From the NCBI GenBank assembly GCA_946415245.1, contig CAMKRS010000005.1, positions 28,718 through 92,717 of the forward strand: 64,000 nt of DNA, read 5' to 3'. Made by a program: the position numbers and the translations under genes. The notes below the pieces were generated by a model that saw only the letters and a program-made list of their open reading frames with translations, made no database searches and was not told where the DNA came from. The stretch's first letter is position 1; each line of letters opens with the position of its first letter. This document shows, piece after piece, positions 53,901 to 60,322 of the stretch. The DNA comes from an uncultured Prevotella sp. (GTDB lineage: Bacteria; Bacteroidota; Bacteroidia; Bacteroidales; Bacteroidaceae).

Positions 53901-54684
53901 TCGAGTAGAGCATACGCGTGGGATCGTCGAGGTCCTTGCCCGTTGAGAGACAGAGCAGATGGTCGTGGGCCTCGGCATTCTCCTTATCCACGAAATGGGC
54001 ATCGTTGGTACACACCAGTTTGATGCCGTATTCCTTGGCCAGTTCGATGAGCACCTTGTTGGCCTGCTGCTGCATCGGGAAGGTCTCACGATTGGCGCGT
54101 TGCAAGGGATCCTTCACCTCATGACGCTGCAACTCCAGATAGTAGTCGTCGCCCCAGAGGCGCTTGTGCCACTCGATGGCCTCACGGGCGCCGGCGATGT
54201 CGCCTTTCAGGATCTTCGCAGGCACCTCACCAGCGATACAGGCCGAACAGACAATCAGATCCTCGTGGTATTTCTCCAATTCCTTGCGGTCTGTTCGCGG
54301 ACGGTTGTAGAAACCGTCGACCCAGGAATTGCTGACGAGCTTGATGAGGTTCTTATAGCCGTTGGCATTCTTCGCCAGCACGATGAGGTGATAGCCGCCA
54401 AGGTCTTCCTTGGTCTCTTTCAGACTCTTGTCACCGCGACGGGCCACATACATCTCACAACCGAAGATGGGTTTGAAGGGTTCGAGACCGTCTTTCTTGC
54501 GCTTCTTGTTCAGGTCGAGACAAGTGTCATGAAATTCTTTAATACCGAACATGTCGCCGTGATCGGTGATTGCCATGCCTCGCATGCCGTCCTTAACAGC
54601 TTTGTCCACAAGCTTTTGGATACTCGACTGTCCATCAAGTATTGAATAATAGGTATGTACGTGCAGATGTATGAAATCTTCCAT
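50941..54684 (-). CDS. dnaE: DNA polymerase III subunit alpha
   Basis: The 1247-residue replicative polymerase. The PHP domain starts with FIHLHVHTYYSILDG and contains ITDHGDMFG. The palm has MVGPGRGSAAGSVVAYCLGI and the catalytic aspartates in LPDIDTDFDDDGR. A helix-hairpin-helix part and an OB fold (EDVALGGIVTAVRTGFTKNGKPFG) follow. ATG at 54684 is used; a TTG four codons upstream is less likely. A promoter with perfect spacing lies 33 bases upstream. Confidence 0.96.
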   Translation of the reverse strand: MEDFIHLHVHTYYSILDGQSSIQKLVDKAVKDGMRGMAITDHGDMFGIKEFHDTCLDLNKKRKKDGLEPFKPIFGCEMYVARRGDKSLKETKEDLGGYHLIVLAKNANGYKNLIKLVSNSWVDGFYNRPRTDRKELEKYHEDLIVCSACIAGEVPAKILKGDIAGAREAIEWHKRLWGDDYYLELQRHEVKDPLQRANRETFPMQQQANKVLIELAKEYGIKLVCTNDAHFVDKENAEAHDHLLCLSTGKDLDDPTRMLYSKQEWFKTQQEMNEIFSDVPEALSNTLEILDKVEVYSLDNDPIMPFFPIPEDFGTEAEWRQKFTEQQLYDEFTSDENGENQLSPEDGEKKIKKLGGYDKLYRIKFEADYLAKLAYEGARRIYGDPLPAEVEERVKFELHIMKTMGFPGYFLIVQDFINSARDELGVMVGPGRGSAAGSVVAYCLGITKIDPLKYDLLFERFLNPDRISLPDIDTDFDDDGRGKVLKWVEDKYGHENCAHIITYATMATKNSIKDVARVEKVPLSISNALCKAIPDRLPDGPDGKATKMNLPNAIKYVQELREAEASSDAALANTIKYAKMLEGTVRGTGIHACGFIICRDPISDHVPVSTADDPDFKGTKTNCTQYDGHVIESTGLIKMDFLGLKTLSELKEACDIIKRTRGIDIDLDHIPIDDAKTYELYQQGRTVGTFQFESQGMQKYLRELKPTVFEDLIAMNALYRPGPMGYIPQFIRRKHGTEPITYDIPIMEKYLKDTYGITVYQEQVMLLSRLLADFTRGESDALRKAMGKKKKDIVDAMKPKFIEGGQKNGHDPKVLEKIWADWEAFASYAFNKSHAACYSWVAYQTAYLKANYPAEFMAAIMSRRRDQITEITKLMDECKQMHIDTLGPDVNESYEKFGVNHHGQIRFGLGAIKGMGDSAALAIIEEREKNGPYKSIYDFAQRVSFSSVNRKAYESLALSGGFDSFGIRREDYFATNSKGEMFLDTLVRYGQTYQQEMAEQQNSLFGMFGEGVEIALPPVPKNDVRWSDIERLNKERDLVGIYLSAHPLNEFKIVIDNLCNTTCSELADIGSVTDREDVALGGIVTAVRTGFTKNGKPFGIVTIEDFDGSGELPLFGENWGQYGGMFTIGASVFVVGKVRARFQYNNDGPKELKVNRVEYLQTVKENAIERITISIVTDPEILDEQIVEELNELIAENPGKTKLFFQLRDSLGKHHVLLRSPNKGVDVRHTLIDYIESHPNVMDYKIN

Positions 54685-54716
54685 ATTTTCACTCAAAAAG
54701 CCCTATTGGCAGACGG

Positions 54717-54748
54717 CAAAGATACAGCTAATTATTGAGAATACCAAA
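54717..54748 (-). promoter_or_regulatory. Promoter of dnaE
   Basis: On the minus strand TTTG at 54745-54748 and TATCTTTG at 54717-54724, 20 bases apart. Confidence 0.78.
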
Positions 54749-54764
54749 AGAAATAGCAGAAAAA

Positions 54765-54796
54765 TTTGTAACTTACGTTAAAAAGTTGTACCTTTG
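54765..54796 (+). promoter_or_regulatory. Promoter of psd
   Basis: TTTG at 54765-54768 and TACCTTTG at 54789-54796, 20 bases apart. Confidence 0.78.
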
Positions 54797-54828
54797 CACG
54801 CAAATTAATAACGACACCTAATTAAATA

Positions 54829-55518
54829 ATGGGAGAAAGAATCAAGAAACTGAAGAAAATCAGAATTCATCGCGAGGGTACCCATGAACTCACATGGAGC
54901 GCTTTAGCCATCATTGGCATCGCTTATCTGCTCTGGTATTCATTCAGCACCACTATACCTTTTTGGATCTTTATCATCATCTTCGGTGCTGCCTGGTTCA
55001 TGGCACTCAATTTCTATCGTTGTCCTATTCGCTATTACAATGGTGATACCGACAAACTGGTCGTGGCGCCTGCCGACGGCAAGATCGTCGTGGTGGAAGA
55101 GGCCGAGGAAAACGAGTACTTCCACGACAAGCGCCTGATGATCTCCATCTTTATGAGTCCGCTGAACGTGCATGCCAACTGGTTCCCCATCGACGGCAAG
55201 GTGAAGTTCGTCCACCATCAGGACGGCAACTACCATAAAGCATGGCTTCCCAAGGCCAGCGAGGAAAACGAGCATGCCGACATCATGATTACCACCCCCG
55301 ACGGCGAAGATGTGCTGGTGCGTCAGATTGCTGGTGCGCTGGCCCGTCGTATCGTGACCTACGCCAAAGAGGGCGAAGAGTGTTATATCGACGAGCACCT
55401 GGGCTTTATCAAACTCGGATCGCGTGTGGATGTCTTTCTGCCGCTGACCGCCAAGGCCTGCGTTACGATGGGACAGCCCACAACCGGCGACCAGACCGTT
55501 ATTGCCAAGATGGCGTAA
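54829..55518 (+). CDS. psd: Phosphatidylserine decarboxylase
   Basis: A 229-residue proenzyme making phosphatidylethanolamine in the inner membrane. Two N-terminal helices ([20 protein letters not shown] and [20 protein letters not shown]) precede the catalytic part. The self-cleavage motif is LGSR at 196-199, with Ser198 becoming the pyruvoyl group. [12 protein letters not shown] and [15 protein letters not shown] complete the short type. pssA, which makes its substrate, follows. Confidence 0.94.
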   Translation: MGERIKKLKKIRIHREGTHELTWSALAIIGIAYLLWYSFSTTIPFWIFIIIFGAAWFMALNFYRCPIRYYNGDTDKLVVAPADGKIVVVEEAEENEYFHDKRLMISIFMSPLNVHANWFPIDGKVKFVHHQDGNYHKAWLPKASEENEHADIMITTPDGEDVLVRQIAGALARRIVTYAKEGEECYIDEHLGFIKLGSRVDVFLPLTAKACVTMGQPTTGDQTVIAKMA

Positions 55519-55530
55519 AAATAGTGAATA

Positions 55531-56241
55531 GTGAATATTAAAAAGCATATTCCCAATACCATAACTTGCTGCAACCTGATTTCTGGCTGCATCGCCACCT
55601 ATTGGGCATTCGTGGGTGTAACCTATCTGGCATTGTTGTTCATCGTGATCGGTGCCGTGTTCGACTTCTTCGACGGTATGGTGGCCCGTCTGTTGCATGT
55701 CTCCTCCCCTATCGGAAAGGAACTCGACTCGCTGGCCGACGATATCACCTTCGGCTTTGCGCCCTCAGCCATCGTGTTCAGCTATATCTGCACGTTCCAT
55801 ATCCATTGGCCGTTCATCCCCTTCCTCGCCTTCATCATGGCAGCGTTCTCTGCCTTACGTCTGGCGAAGTTCAACCTCGACGAGCGACAGGCTTTAGGCT
55901 TCATCGGCCTCCCCACCCCTGCCAACGCCCTCTTCTGGGGCTCCCTCATCGTCGGCCTGCAAGACTGGGGTGAAGATTCTTCACTCTTCACTCTTCACTC
56001 TTCACTCCCCTATCTTGTTCTCATCGGAACCTTCATCAGCTGCTACCTGCTCATTGCCGAAATCCCCATGTTCGCCCTGAAATTCAAGACCTGGGGCTGG
56101 AAGGGCAATGAAGTCAAATACATTTTCATCCTCTCGTGCATTCCGCTGCTGCTCCTGCTGGGCGTGAGCGGACTTGCAGCCATCATCGCATGGTATGTCA
56201 TCCTATCCGTTATCACTACCAAGAAAATCAAAACAAACTAA
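55531..56241 (+). CDS. pssA: CDP-diacylglycerol--serine O-phosphatidyltransferase
   Basis: This 236-residue membrane enzyme makes phosphatidylserine, the substrate of Psd. The CDP-alcohol phosphotransferase motif is complete: DGMVAR, eight residues, GKELDSLAD. The start is GTG at 55531 within a GTGAATA array; no better ATG is available. A GAAGAGT array at 55974-56008 adds SSLFTLHSSL between two membrane helices, in a loop. DUF4834 follows after about ten bases. Confidence 0.93.
   Translation: MNIKKHIPNTITCCNLISGCIATYWAFVGVTYLALLFIVIGAVFDFFDGMVARLLHVSSPIGKELDSLADDITFGFAPSAIVFSYICTFHIHWPFIPFLAFIMAAFSALRLAKFNLDERQALGFIGLPTPANALFWGSLIVGLQDWGEDSSLFTLHSSLPYLVLIGTFISCYLLIAEIPMFALKFKTWGWKGNEVKYIFILSCIPLLLLLGVSGLAAIIAWYVILSVITTKKIKTN
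55974..56008. repeat. Heptanucleotide array, ACTCTTC type, in pssA
   Basis: Four units in frame encode SSLFTLHSSL in a predicted loop. Confidence 0.88.
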
Positions 56242-56250
56242 TAACCTGTT

Positions 56251-56628
56251 ATGATCAGAATCGTCATCGGCCTCATCATCTTCGGCTTGATAGCCCTCGC
56301 CATCATCATTCTGGTGGTCATCAATTTCTCATACAAGAGTCTGCGTCAGCTGCGCAAGGCCGCTGAAGACCAGTGGGAACTCAACCAGAAACGCAAGGAA
56401 CAGAAGGAGAAGAACCCCTTCGGCGATGACTATTTCAAGAGCAGCGATACCGGCTCCCACCAGAGCAATCGCACCCAACAGACCAAGCGGACTCAGGAGC
56501 AGTCACAAAAAACCACTACCCGCAAAACGACTACGAGCAGTGGTGTGACGATTATCGACGAGCGTGAGGAGTATAAGAAGATCTTCACTCACGACGACGG
56601 CGAATACGTTGAGTTTGAAGAGGTCTAA
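56251..56628 (+). CDS. DUF4834 membrane protein
   Basis: A 125-residue protein with one N-terminal helix (IVIGLIIFGLIALAIIILVV), a Gln/Lys/Thr-rich charged region and the conserved C-terminal VTIIDEREEYKKIF, D and GEYVEFEEV. The family is found beside pssA in Bacteroidales; its function is unknown. The stop overlaps the convergent pyrH stop by four bases. Confidence 0.82.
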   Translation: MIRIVIGLIIFGLIALAIIILVVINFSYKSLRQLRKAAEDQWELNQKRKEQKEKNPFGDDYFKSSDTGSHQSNRTQQTKRTQEQSQKTTTRKTTTSSGVTIIDEREEYKKIFTHDDGEYVEFEEV

Positions 56629-57335
56629 GGGTGAACCAGCGTGCCGATAGGCTCACCATTCATCACCTTTTTCAGATTCCCCACTACGTCCATGTTAAAG
56701 ACGTAGATCGGCAGGTTGTTGTCCTGACACATACAGACGGCCGAGAGATCCATCACTTTCAAACCGCGATTGAGCACCTCCTGATACGAGATGTCCTCGA
56801 ACTTCGTGGCCGTGGGATCCTTCTCCGGATCAGCGGTGTAGACACCGTCCACACGCGTACCTTTCAGCATCACGTCGGCCTCGATCTCCACACCTCGCAG
56901 ACTCGAACCCGTGTCGGTGGTGAAATACGGCTGTCCCGTTCCGGCTGAGAAGATGCACACATAACCAGCCTCCATCGCCTCGATAGCCTTCCACTTGCTG
57001 TAAAACTCACCGATAGGTTCCATACGGATGGCCGTCAGCACCTTGTTCTTCACACCCTCGGCATCAAGGGCACTGCTCAGCGCCAGCGAGTTGATCACCG
57101 TAGCACACATACCCATCTGGTCGCCCTTCACACGGTCGAAACCTTTCTTCGCACCACTCAGACCGCGGAAGATGTTACCGCCACCGATCACAATACCGAT
57201 CTGGACACCCATCTCCTGCACTTCTTTAATCTGACGGGCGTAATCACCCAAACGCTCAGGGTCGATACCGTGACCCTGCTTTCCCATCAGGCTCTCGCCC
57301 GACAACTTCAATAGAATTCGCTTAAACCTTGCCAT
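56625..57335 (-). CDS. pyrH: UMP kinase
   Basis: PyrH phosphorylates UMP to UDP and feeds pyrimidine nucleotide synthesis. The 236-residue protein begins RILLKLSGESLMGKQGHGID, followed by GIVIGGGNIFRG, GTGQPYFTTDTGSSLRGVE and KGTRVDGVYTADP, all family signatures. It lies 22 bases downstream of birA. Confidence 0.97.
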   Translation of the reverse strand: MARFKRILLKLSGESLMGKQGHGIDPERLGDYARQIKEVQEMGVQIGIVIGGGNIFRGLSGAKKGFDRVKGDQMGMCATVINSLALSSALDAEGVKNKVLTAIRMEPIGEFYSKWKAIEAMEAGYVCIFSAGTGQPYFTTDTGSSLRGVEIEADVMLKGTRVDGVYTADPEKDPTATKFEDISYQEVLNRGLKVMDLSAVCMCQDNNLPIYVFNMDVVGNLKKVMNGEPIGTLVHP

Positions 57336-57357
57336 AATCTATAAATTATAATAAACT

Positions 57358-58113
57358 CTAAATCACAAATTTCACCTCCTTAAAAGCATAGGCACGTTCC
57401 CGGTTGGTTTCATCCCTCAGCACCAGCCTGCCATCGGGCAGCACATCCGTGAGCCTCGCCTTAAAACGTCCGCGCTGGTCCTCATAGATCGCCTCCTGTC
57501 CTTTCCGGTAGAGGCGTTCCCGGTAGTCACGACTCGTGGTCTTGCTTTGGGATACCCGTTCGAAGGCTTCGAGGAAATCCTTCAACAGCGCCTCTCGGTC
57601 GGTCTCCTGTCCCGTCAACTGATACAGCGATACGGGATTAGGTGCGTCGCTCAGGAACTGGCGCTGGTTCACGTTCAGGCCGATACCGATAATGCTGTCC
57701 TTGATCACAGGACCCTGCAAACGGTTCTCTATCAGCATGCCGCAGATCTTGCGGTCACCCACATAGATATCGTTCGGCCATTTGATCTCCACCTTAATAT
57801 AGTGCGCCAATGTCTCGCAGAGCGCCACCGACGCCACCTCCGTGATCCGGAATTGCTCATTCGCAGGTATCCGCTCCGGATGGATCAGCAGCGAGAATGT
57901 CAGGTTCTTCCCCCGCTCGCTCTCCCACGAGTTATTCCCGCAGCCCTTCCCCGCCGTCTGGTAGTCCGCCACAGCTATTATCGCATCGGACGAGCTCGGA
58001 CTCTCTCGGACAGAAGAAGTCCGTGCAAGTCCGTGTTTGTCCGATGCCATATAATTCCGCAACCAGCGGTTGGTGGAGTCCGTTTCTTCGATATGAATCA
58101 ATTGAAAATCCAT
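57358..58113 (-). CDS. birA: Biotin--acetyl-CoA-carboxylase ligase
   Basis: A 251-residue ligase that attaches biotin to carrier proteins. It lacks the DNA-binding domain of E. coli BirA. ETDSTNRWLRNYM, ADYQTAGKGCGNNSWESERG (the ATP/biotin loop, normally GRGRxG-like) and KWPNDIYVGDRKICGMLIE are clear. The stretch between ASDKHG and SSSDA, about residues 25-43, is encoded by inverted GTCCG-type repeats at 58001-58055 and looks like an insertion before the catalytic core. Confidence 0.93.
   Translation of the reverse strand: MDFQLIHIEETDSTNRWLRNYMASDKHGLARTSSVRESPSSSDAIIAVADYQTAGKGCGNNSWESERGKNLTFSLLIHPERIPANEQFRITEVASVALCETLAHYIKVEIKWPNDIYVGDRKICGMLIENRLQGPVIKDSIIGIGLNVNQRQFLSDAPNPVSLYQLTGQETDREALLKDFLEAFERVSQSKTTSRDYRERLYRKGQEAIYEDQRGRFKARLTDVLPDGRLVLRDETNRERAYAFKEVKFVI
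58001..58055. repeat. Inverted GTCCG-type repeat cluster in birA
   Basis: CGGAC and GTCCG units occur several times in both orientations around a TTCTTCT centre, giving an imperfect palindrome inside the coding sequence. Confidence 0.65.
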
Positions 58114-58123
58114 AATCCGCTTG

Positions 58124-58183
58124 CAAAGATACGAAATAATTCATAATTCATAATTCATAATTCATAATTATTTTATAATTTTG
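58124..58183. promoter_or_regulatory. Divergent promoter region, birA / tadA
   Basis: Minus-strand TATCTTTG at 58124-58131 and plus-strand TAATTTTG at 58176-58183, with four TTCATAA units between. The tadA ATG follows the -7 element by only four bases. Confidence 0.68.
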
Positions 58184-58187
58184 CACC

Positions 58188-58670
58188 ATGAATATGGAAG
58201 AGCAACAGAAAAAAGACGAATTCTTCATGCAACGGGCGCTCGACGAGGCTCGTATGGCCTATCGCGAAGGTGAGATTCCCATCGGCGCCGTCGTCGTCTG
58301 CAAGGACCGTATCATCGCCCGCAGCCACAACCTCACCGAGACCCTCTGTGATGTCACCGCCCATGCTGAGATGCAGGCCATTACCTCCGCTGCCAACCTC
58401 CTAGGCGGCAAATACCTCACCGATTGCACGCTCTACGTCACCGTCGAACCCTGTGTGATGTGTGCCGGCGCCATCGGTTGGGCACAGATCCCCCGCATCG
58501 TCTACGGCTGTCTCGACGAGAAACGGGGCTATCACGCCTTTGCCCCAGAGGCCATGCATCCCAAGGCCACCATCATCGGCGGCGTCTTGGAAGAAGAATG
58601 TCGGCAGCTGATGCAGGACTTCTTCAAGGCATTACGGCATCCTGATAAAATGTCAAAGTGTCAAGACTGA
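58188..58670 (+). CDS. tadA: tRNA-specific adenosine deaminase
   Basis: TadA makes inosine at the wobble position of tRNA-Arg. The 160-residue protein has HAE (59-61) and PCVMC (88-92), the zinc and catalytic residues of the cytidine-deaminase fold, and GCLDEKRG. The 3' end overlaps the convergent lipoprotein gene by 47 bases. ATG at 58188 lies so close to the promoter that the message would be leaderless; ATG two codons later is an alternative. Confidence 0.95.
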   Translation: MNMEEQQKKDEFFMQRALDEARMAYREGEIPIGAVVVCKDRIIARSHNLTETLCDVTAHAEMQAITSAANLLGGKYLTDCTLYVTVEPCVMCAGAIGWAQIPRIVYGCLDEKRGYHAFAPEAMHPKATIIGGVLEEECRQLMQDFFKALRHPDKMSKCQD

Positions 58671-59310
58671 TATGGCGGTCATTGCCAATACCGAAGGCCA
58701 GATAGAACTTGGCCCTTCGGGGAACGGTATCCTCATTCGGCAGCACACGTAGCCAACTCAACTTTCCCTGTCTCTCCTTGGTCTCCGCACGGGTCTCGTC
58801 GTCTTTCGTCGAGTCGTTCTCACGCGTGTCTTCCAGGTATTTCGCCAGACTGCCTGTTACATAGAGCAACAGACTGTCGCCCACGTTCGTCCGGAATCCC
58901 ACATCGAGCGTACCTCCTTCTGCCGGCAGGTTGAATTCCTCGCGGTCAAACTCCGCATACTCGTTGCGCTGTTTGATCTCCACCGTGCGCAGCTCACCGT
59001 CGGACACCAGCGTCACCAGCGCCGAACGCTCCACACCCGTCAGATTCTTCTCACAGGTCATCACCTTCAACGTGTCAGTACCGCCGGGACCCGTCTCTTT
59101 CAATACCTGCAACCAGGGCACGGGACTCTCTGCCTTCCAGGGACCGCTGGCATGAAACAGAAACAGACTCACCTGGTTCGAGATGGAATACAATTCGGCA
59201 TTCGGCTCAGAATAGATCCTGACGCCGCCCACCTTATCTTGCAGACATCCCACCAGCAACACCACCGTCGCCACCAGACAAGTCCAGACCGTAAATCGTC
59301 GTTGTTTCAT
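58624..59310 (-). CDS. Lipoprotein with BACON-like domain
   Basis: A 228-residue lipoprotein (LLVGCLQDK, Cys near 20). VSLFLFHASGPWKAESPVPWLQV and the following LVTLVSDGELRTVEIKQ resemble BACON beta-sandwich repeats, which occur in Bacteroidetes surface proteins. The second half has a long acidic linker (DTRENDSTKDDETRAETKER). ATG at 59310 is used because a TACTTTTG element lies at 59333-59340. No binding target can be inferred. Confidence 0.75.
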   Translation of the reverse strand: MKQRRFTVWTCLVATVVLLVGCLQDKVGGVRIYSEPNAELYSISNQVSLFLFHASGPWKAESPVPWLQVLKETGPGGTDTLKVMTCEKNLTGVERSALVTLVSDGELRTVEIKQRNEYAEFDREEFNLPAEGGTLDVGFRTNVGDSLLLYVTGSLAKYLEDTRENDSTKDDETRAETKERQGKLSWLRVLPNEDTVPRRAKFYLAFGIGNDRHISLDTLTFYQDAVMP

Positions 59311-59459
59311 GCGTAATTTTACTATTGCGATGCAAAAGTAGTAAATATCGCCCGAAGGCGCTTCTTTCTGTCGCAAAAACAGAAAAATTTTAGAAAAATA
59401 TTTGTTTTTTAGGTTATTTTTAACTACCCTTGCGCTATTTAAACGCTAATAAACACCGA

Positions 59460-59642
59460 TTATTGAAAGATCGGATTCTTTGATATAACCTCTTCTGCAG
59501 GAATGCGTCGTATGTTATTATTTTCGTCACACACAATGACATCCTGTCCTCTTAATGCTTTTTCTTTAAGCATTCTTTTTTCTGCTATCTCCAAGCCACG
59601 TTTAAGTTTCTCAGAGAACTCTCTCATTTCCTTATTTGACAT
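59460..59642 (-). CDS. Small protein paired with zeta-like kinase, possible antitoxin
   Basis: A 60-residue charged protein: MREFSEKLKRGLEIAEKRML is helical, followed by DVIVCDENNNIRRIPAEEV. It overlaps the upstream zeta-like gene by 11 bases and is on the same strand. Size, charge and pairing suggest an antitoxin or accessory partner, but no known antitoxin motif is visible and the order (large gene first) differs from epsilon-zeta. Confidence 0.65.
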   Translation of the reverse strand: MSNKEMREFSEKLKRGLEIAEKRMLKEKALRGQDVIVCDENNNIRRIPAEEVISKNPIFQ

Positions 59643-60207
59643 AGCTTTGAATTTTAGAAAACAACAATTCTTCTTTTATAATGGTATCTGAGTCCTTACC
59701 GCCACAAGCGATTTGTTTGCGAGGATTCTCACTATTATCGTAAATATCCCAATAATCAACTTCTTGCATGTAAAGACCAAAAAGATTACTGATTCCTGCT
59801 ACGTACCTCCGTTTAATAACATCTTCTTCGATATTATGTCCCCCATTTTGTACTCTCTCTGCAACACGCTGAATAGCCAAATCAGGTGTTCTCAACCAGA
59901 AAAACAAAACACTTACTGTATATCCTTTTGCTTGCGCTCTATGGACCAGGTTAATGTATGATTTCGTAGCCAATGTTGTCTCAATAGAAAAGGTTTCTTC
60001 TTTTTCCAACAACTCTTCAATTCGTTTTAGCATCAATCTACCTGCCTCGATAGCCATGCTCTCAGGATTAAATGGAGAGAGACCACGGGCAATTTCATCA
60101 GCATTCACGAACTCCTTACAATCAAGGATTTCGGGTAAAACGGTATATGATGCGGTCGTTTTGCCTGCACCATTACATCCACTGATGATATACAGATTTT
60201 TGCTCAT
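59632..60207 (-). CDS. Zeta toxin-like P-loop kinase
   Basis: A 191-residue P-loop protein. Walker A is GCNGAGKTT (10-18), then EFVNADEIARGLSPF and FSIETTLATKSYINLV, which match the zeta-toxin/kinase family that phosphorylates UDP-sugars or other small molecules. RTPDLAIQRVAERVQNGGHNIEEDVIKRRY provides the lid arginines. The DNA is visibly more A/T-rich than its neighbours, pointing to acquisition. Relatives annotated as zeta toxins are not always toxic. Confidence 0.82.
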   Translation of the reverse strand: MSKNLYIISGCNGAGKTTASYTVLPEILDCKEFVNADEIARGLSPFNPESMAIEAGRLMLKRIEELLEKEETFSIETTLATKSYINLVHRAQAKGYTVSVLFFWLRTPDLAIQRVAERVQNGGHNIEEDVIKRRYVAGISNLFGLYMQEVDYWDIYDNSENPRKQIACGGKDSDTIIKEELLFSKIQSYVK

Positions 60208-60221
60208 ATTTTATTCGTGTG

Positions 60222-60253
60222 CAAAGATACGAAGTTTATTCGAGAATTCCAAA
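60222..60253 (-). promoter_or_regulatory. Promoter of the zeta-like gene
   Basis: On the minus strand TTTG at 60250-60253 and TATCTTTG at 60222-60229, 20 bases apart. Confidence 0.75.
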
Positions 60254-60322
60254 TAATTCCGCGATATTCGTCACAAACGGCCCAAAGCAACAGAACTCGT
60301 GTAACTAAAGCGGCTGAGTTTT

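Noticed and set aside
1190..58170. Heptamer arrays as CRISPR
   Set aside because: Units of seven bases in direct tandem without spacers and no cas genes.
59460..60253. Insertion sequence or integrative element as the source of the A/T-rich region
   Set aside because: No transposase, integrase, tRNA target or terminal repeats were found around it.
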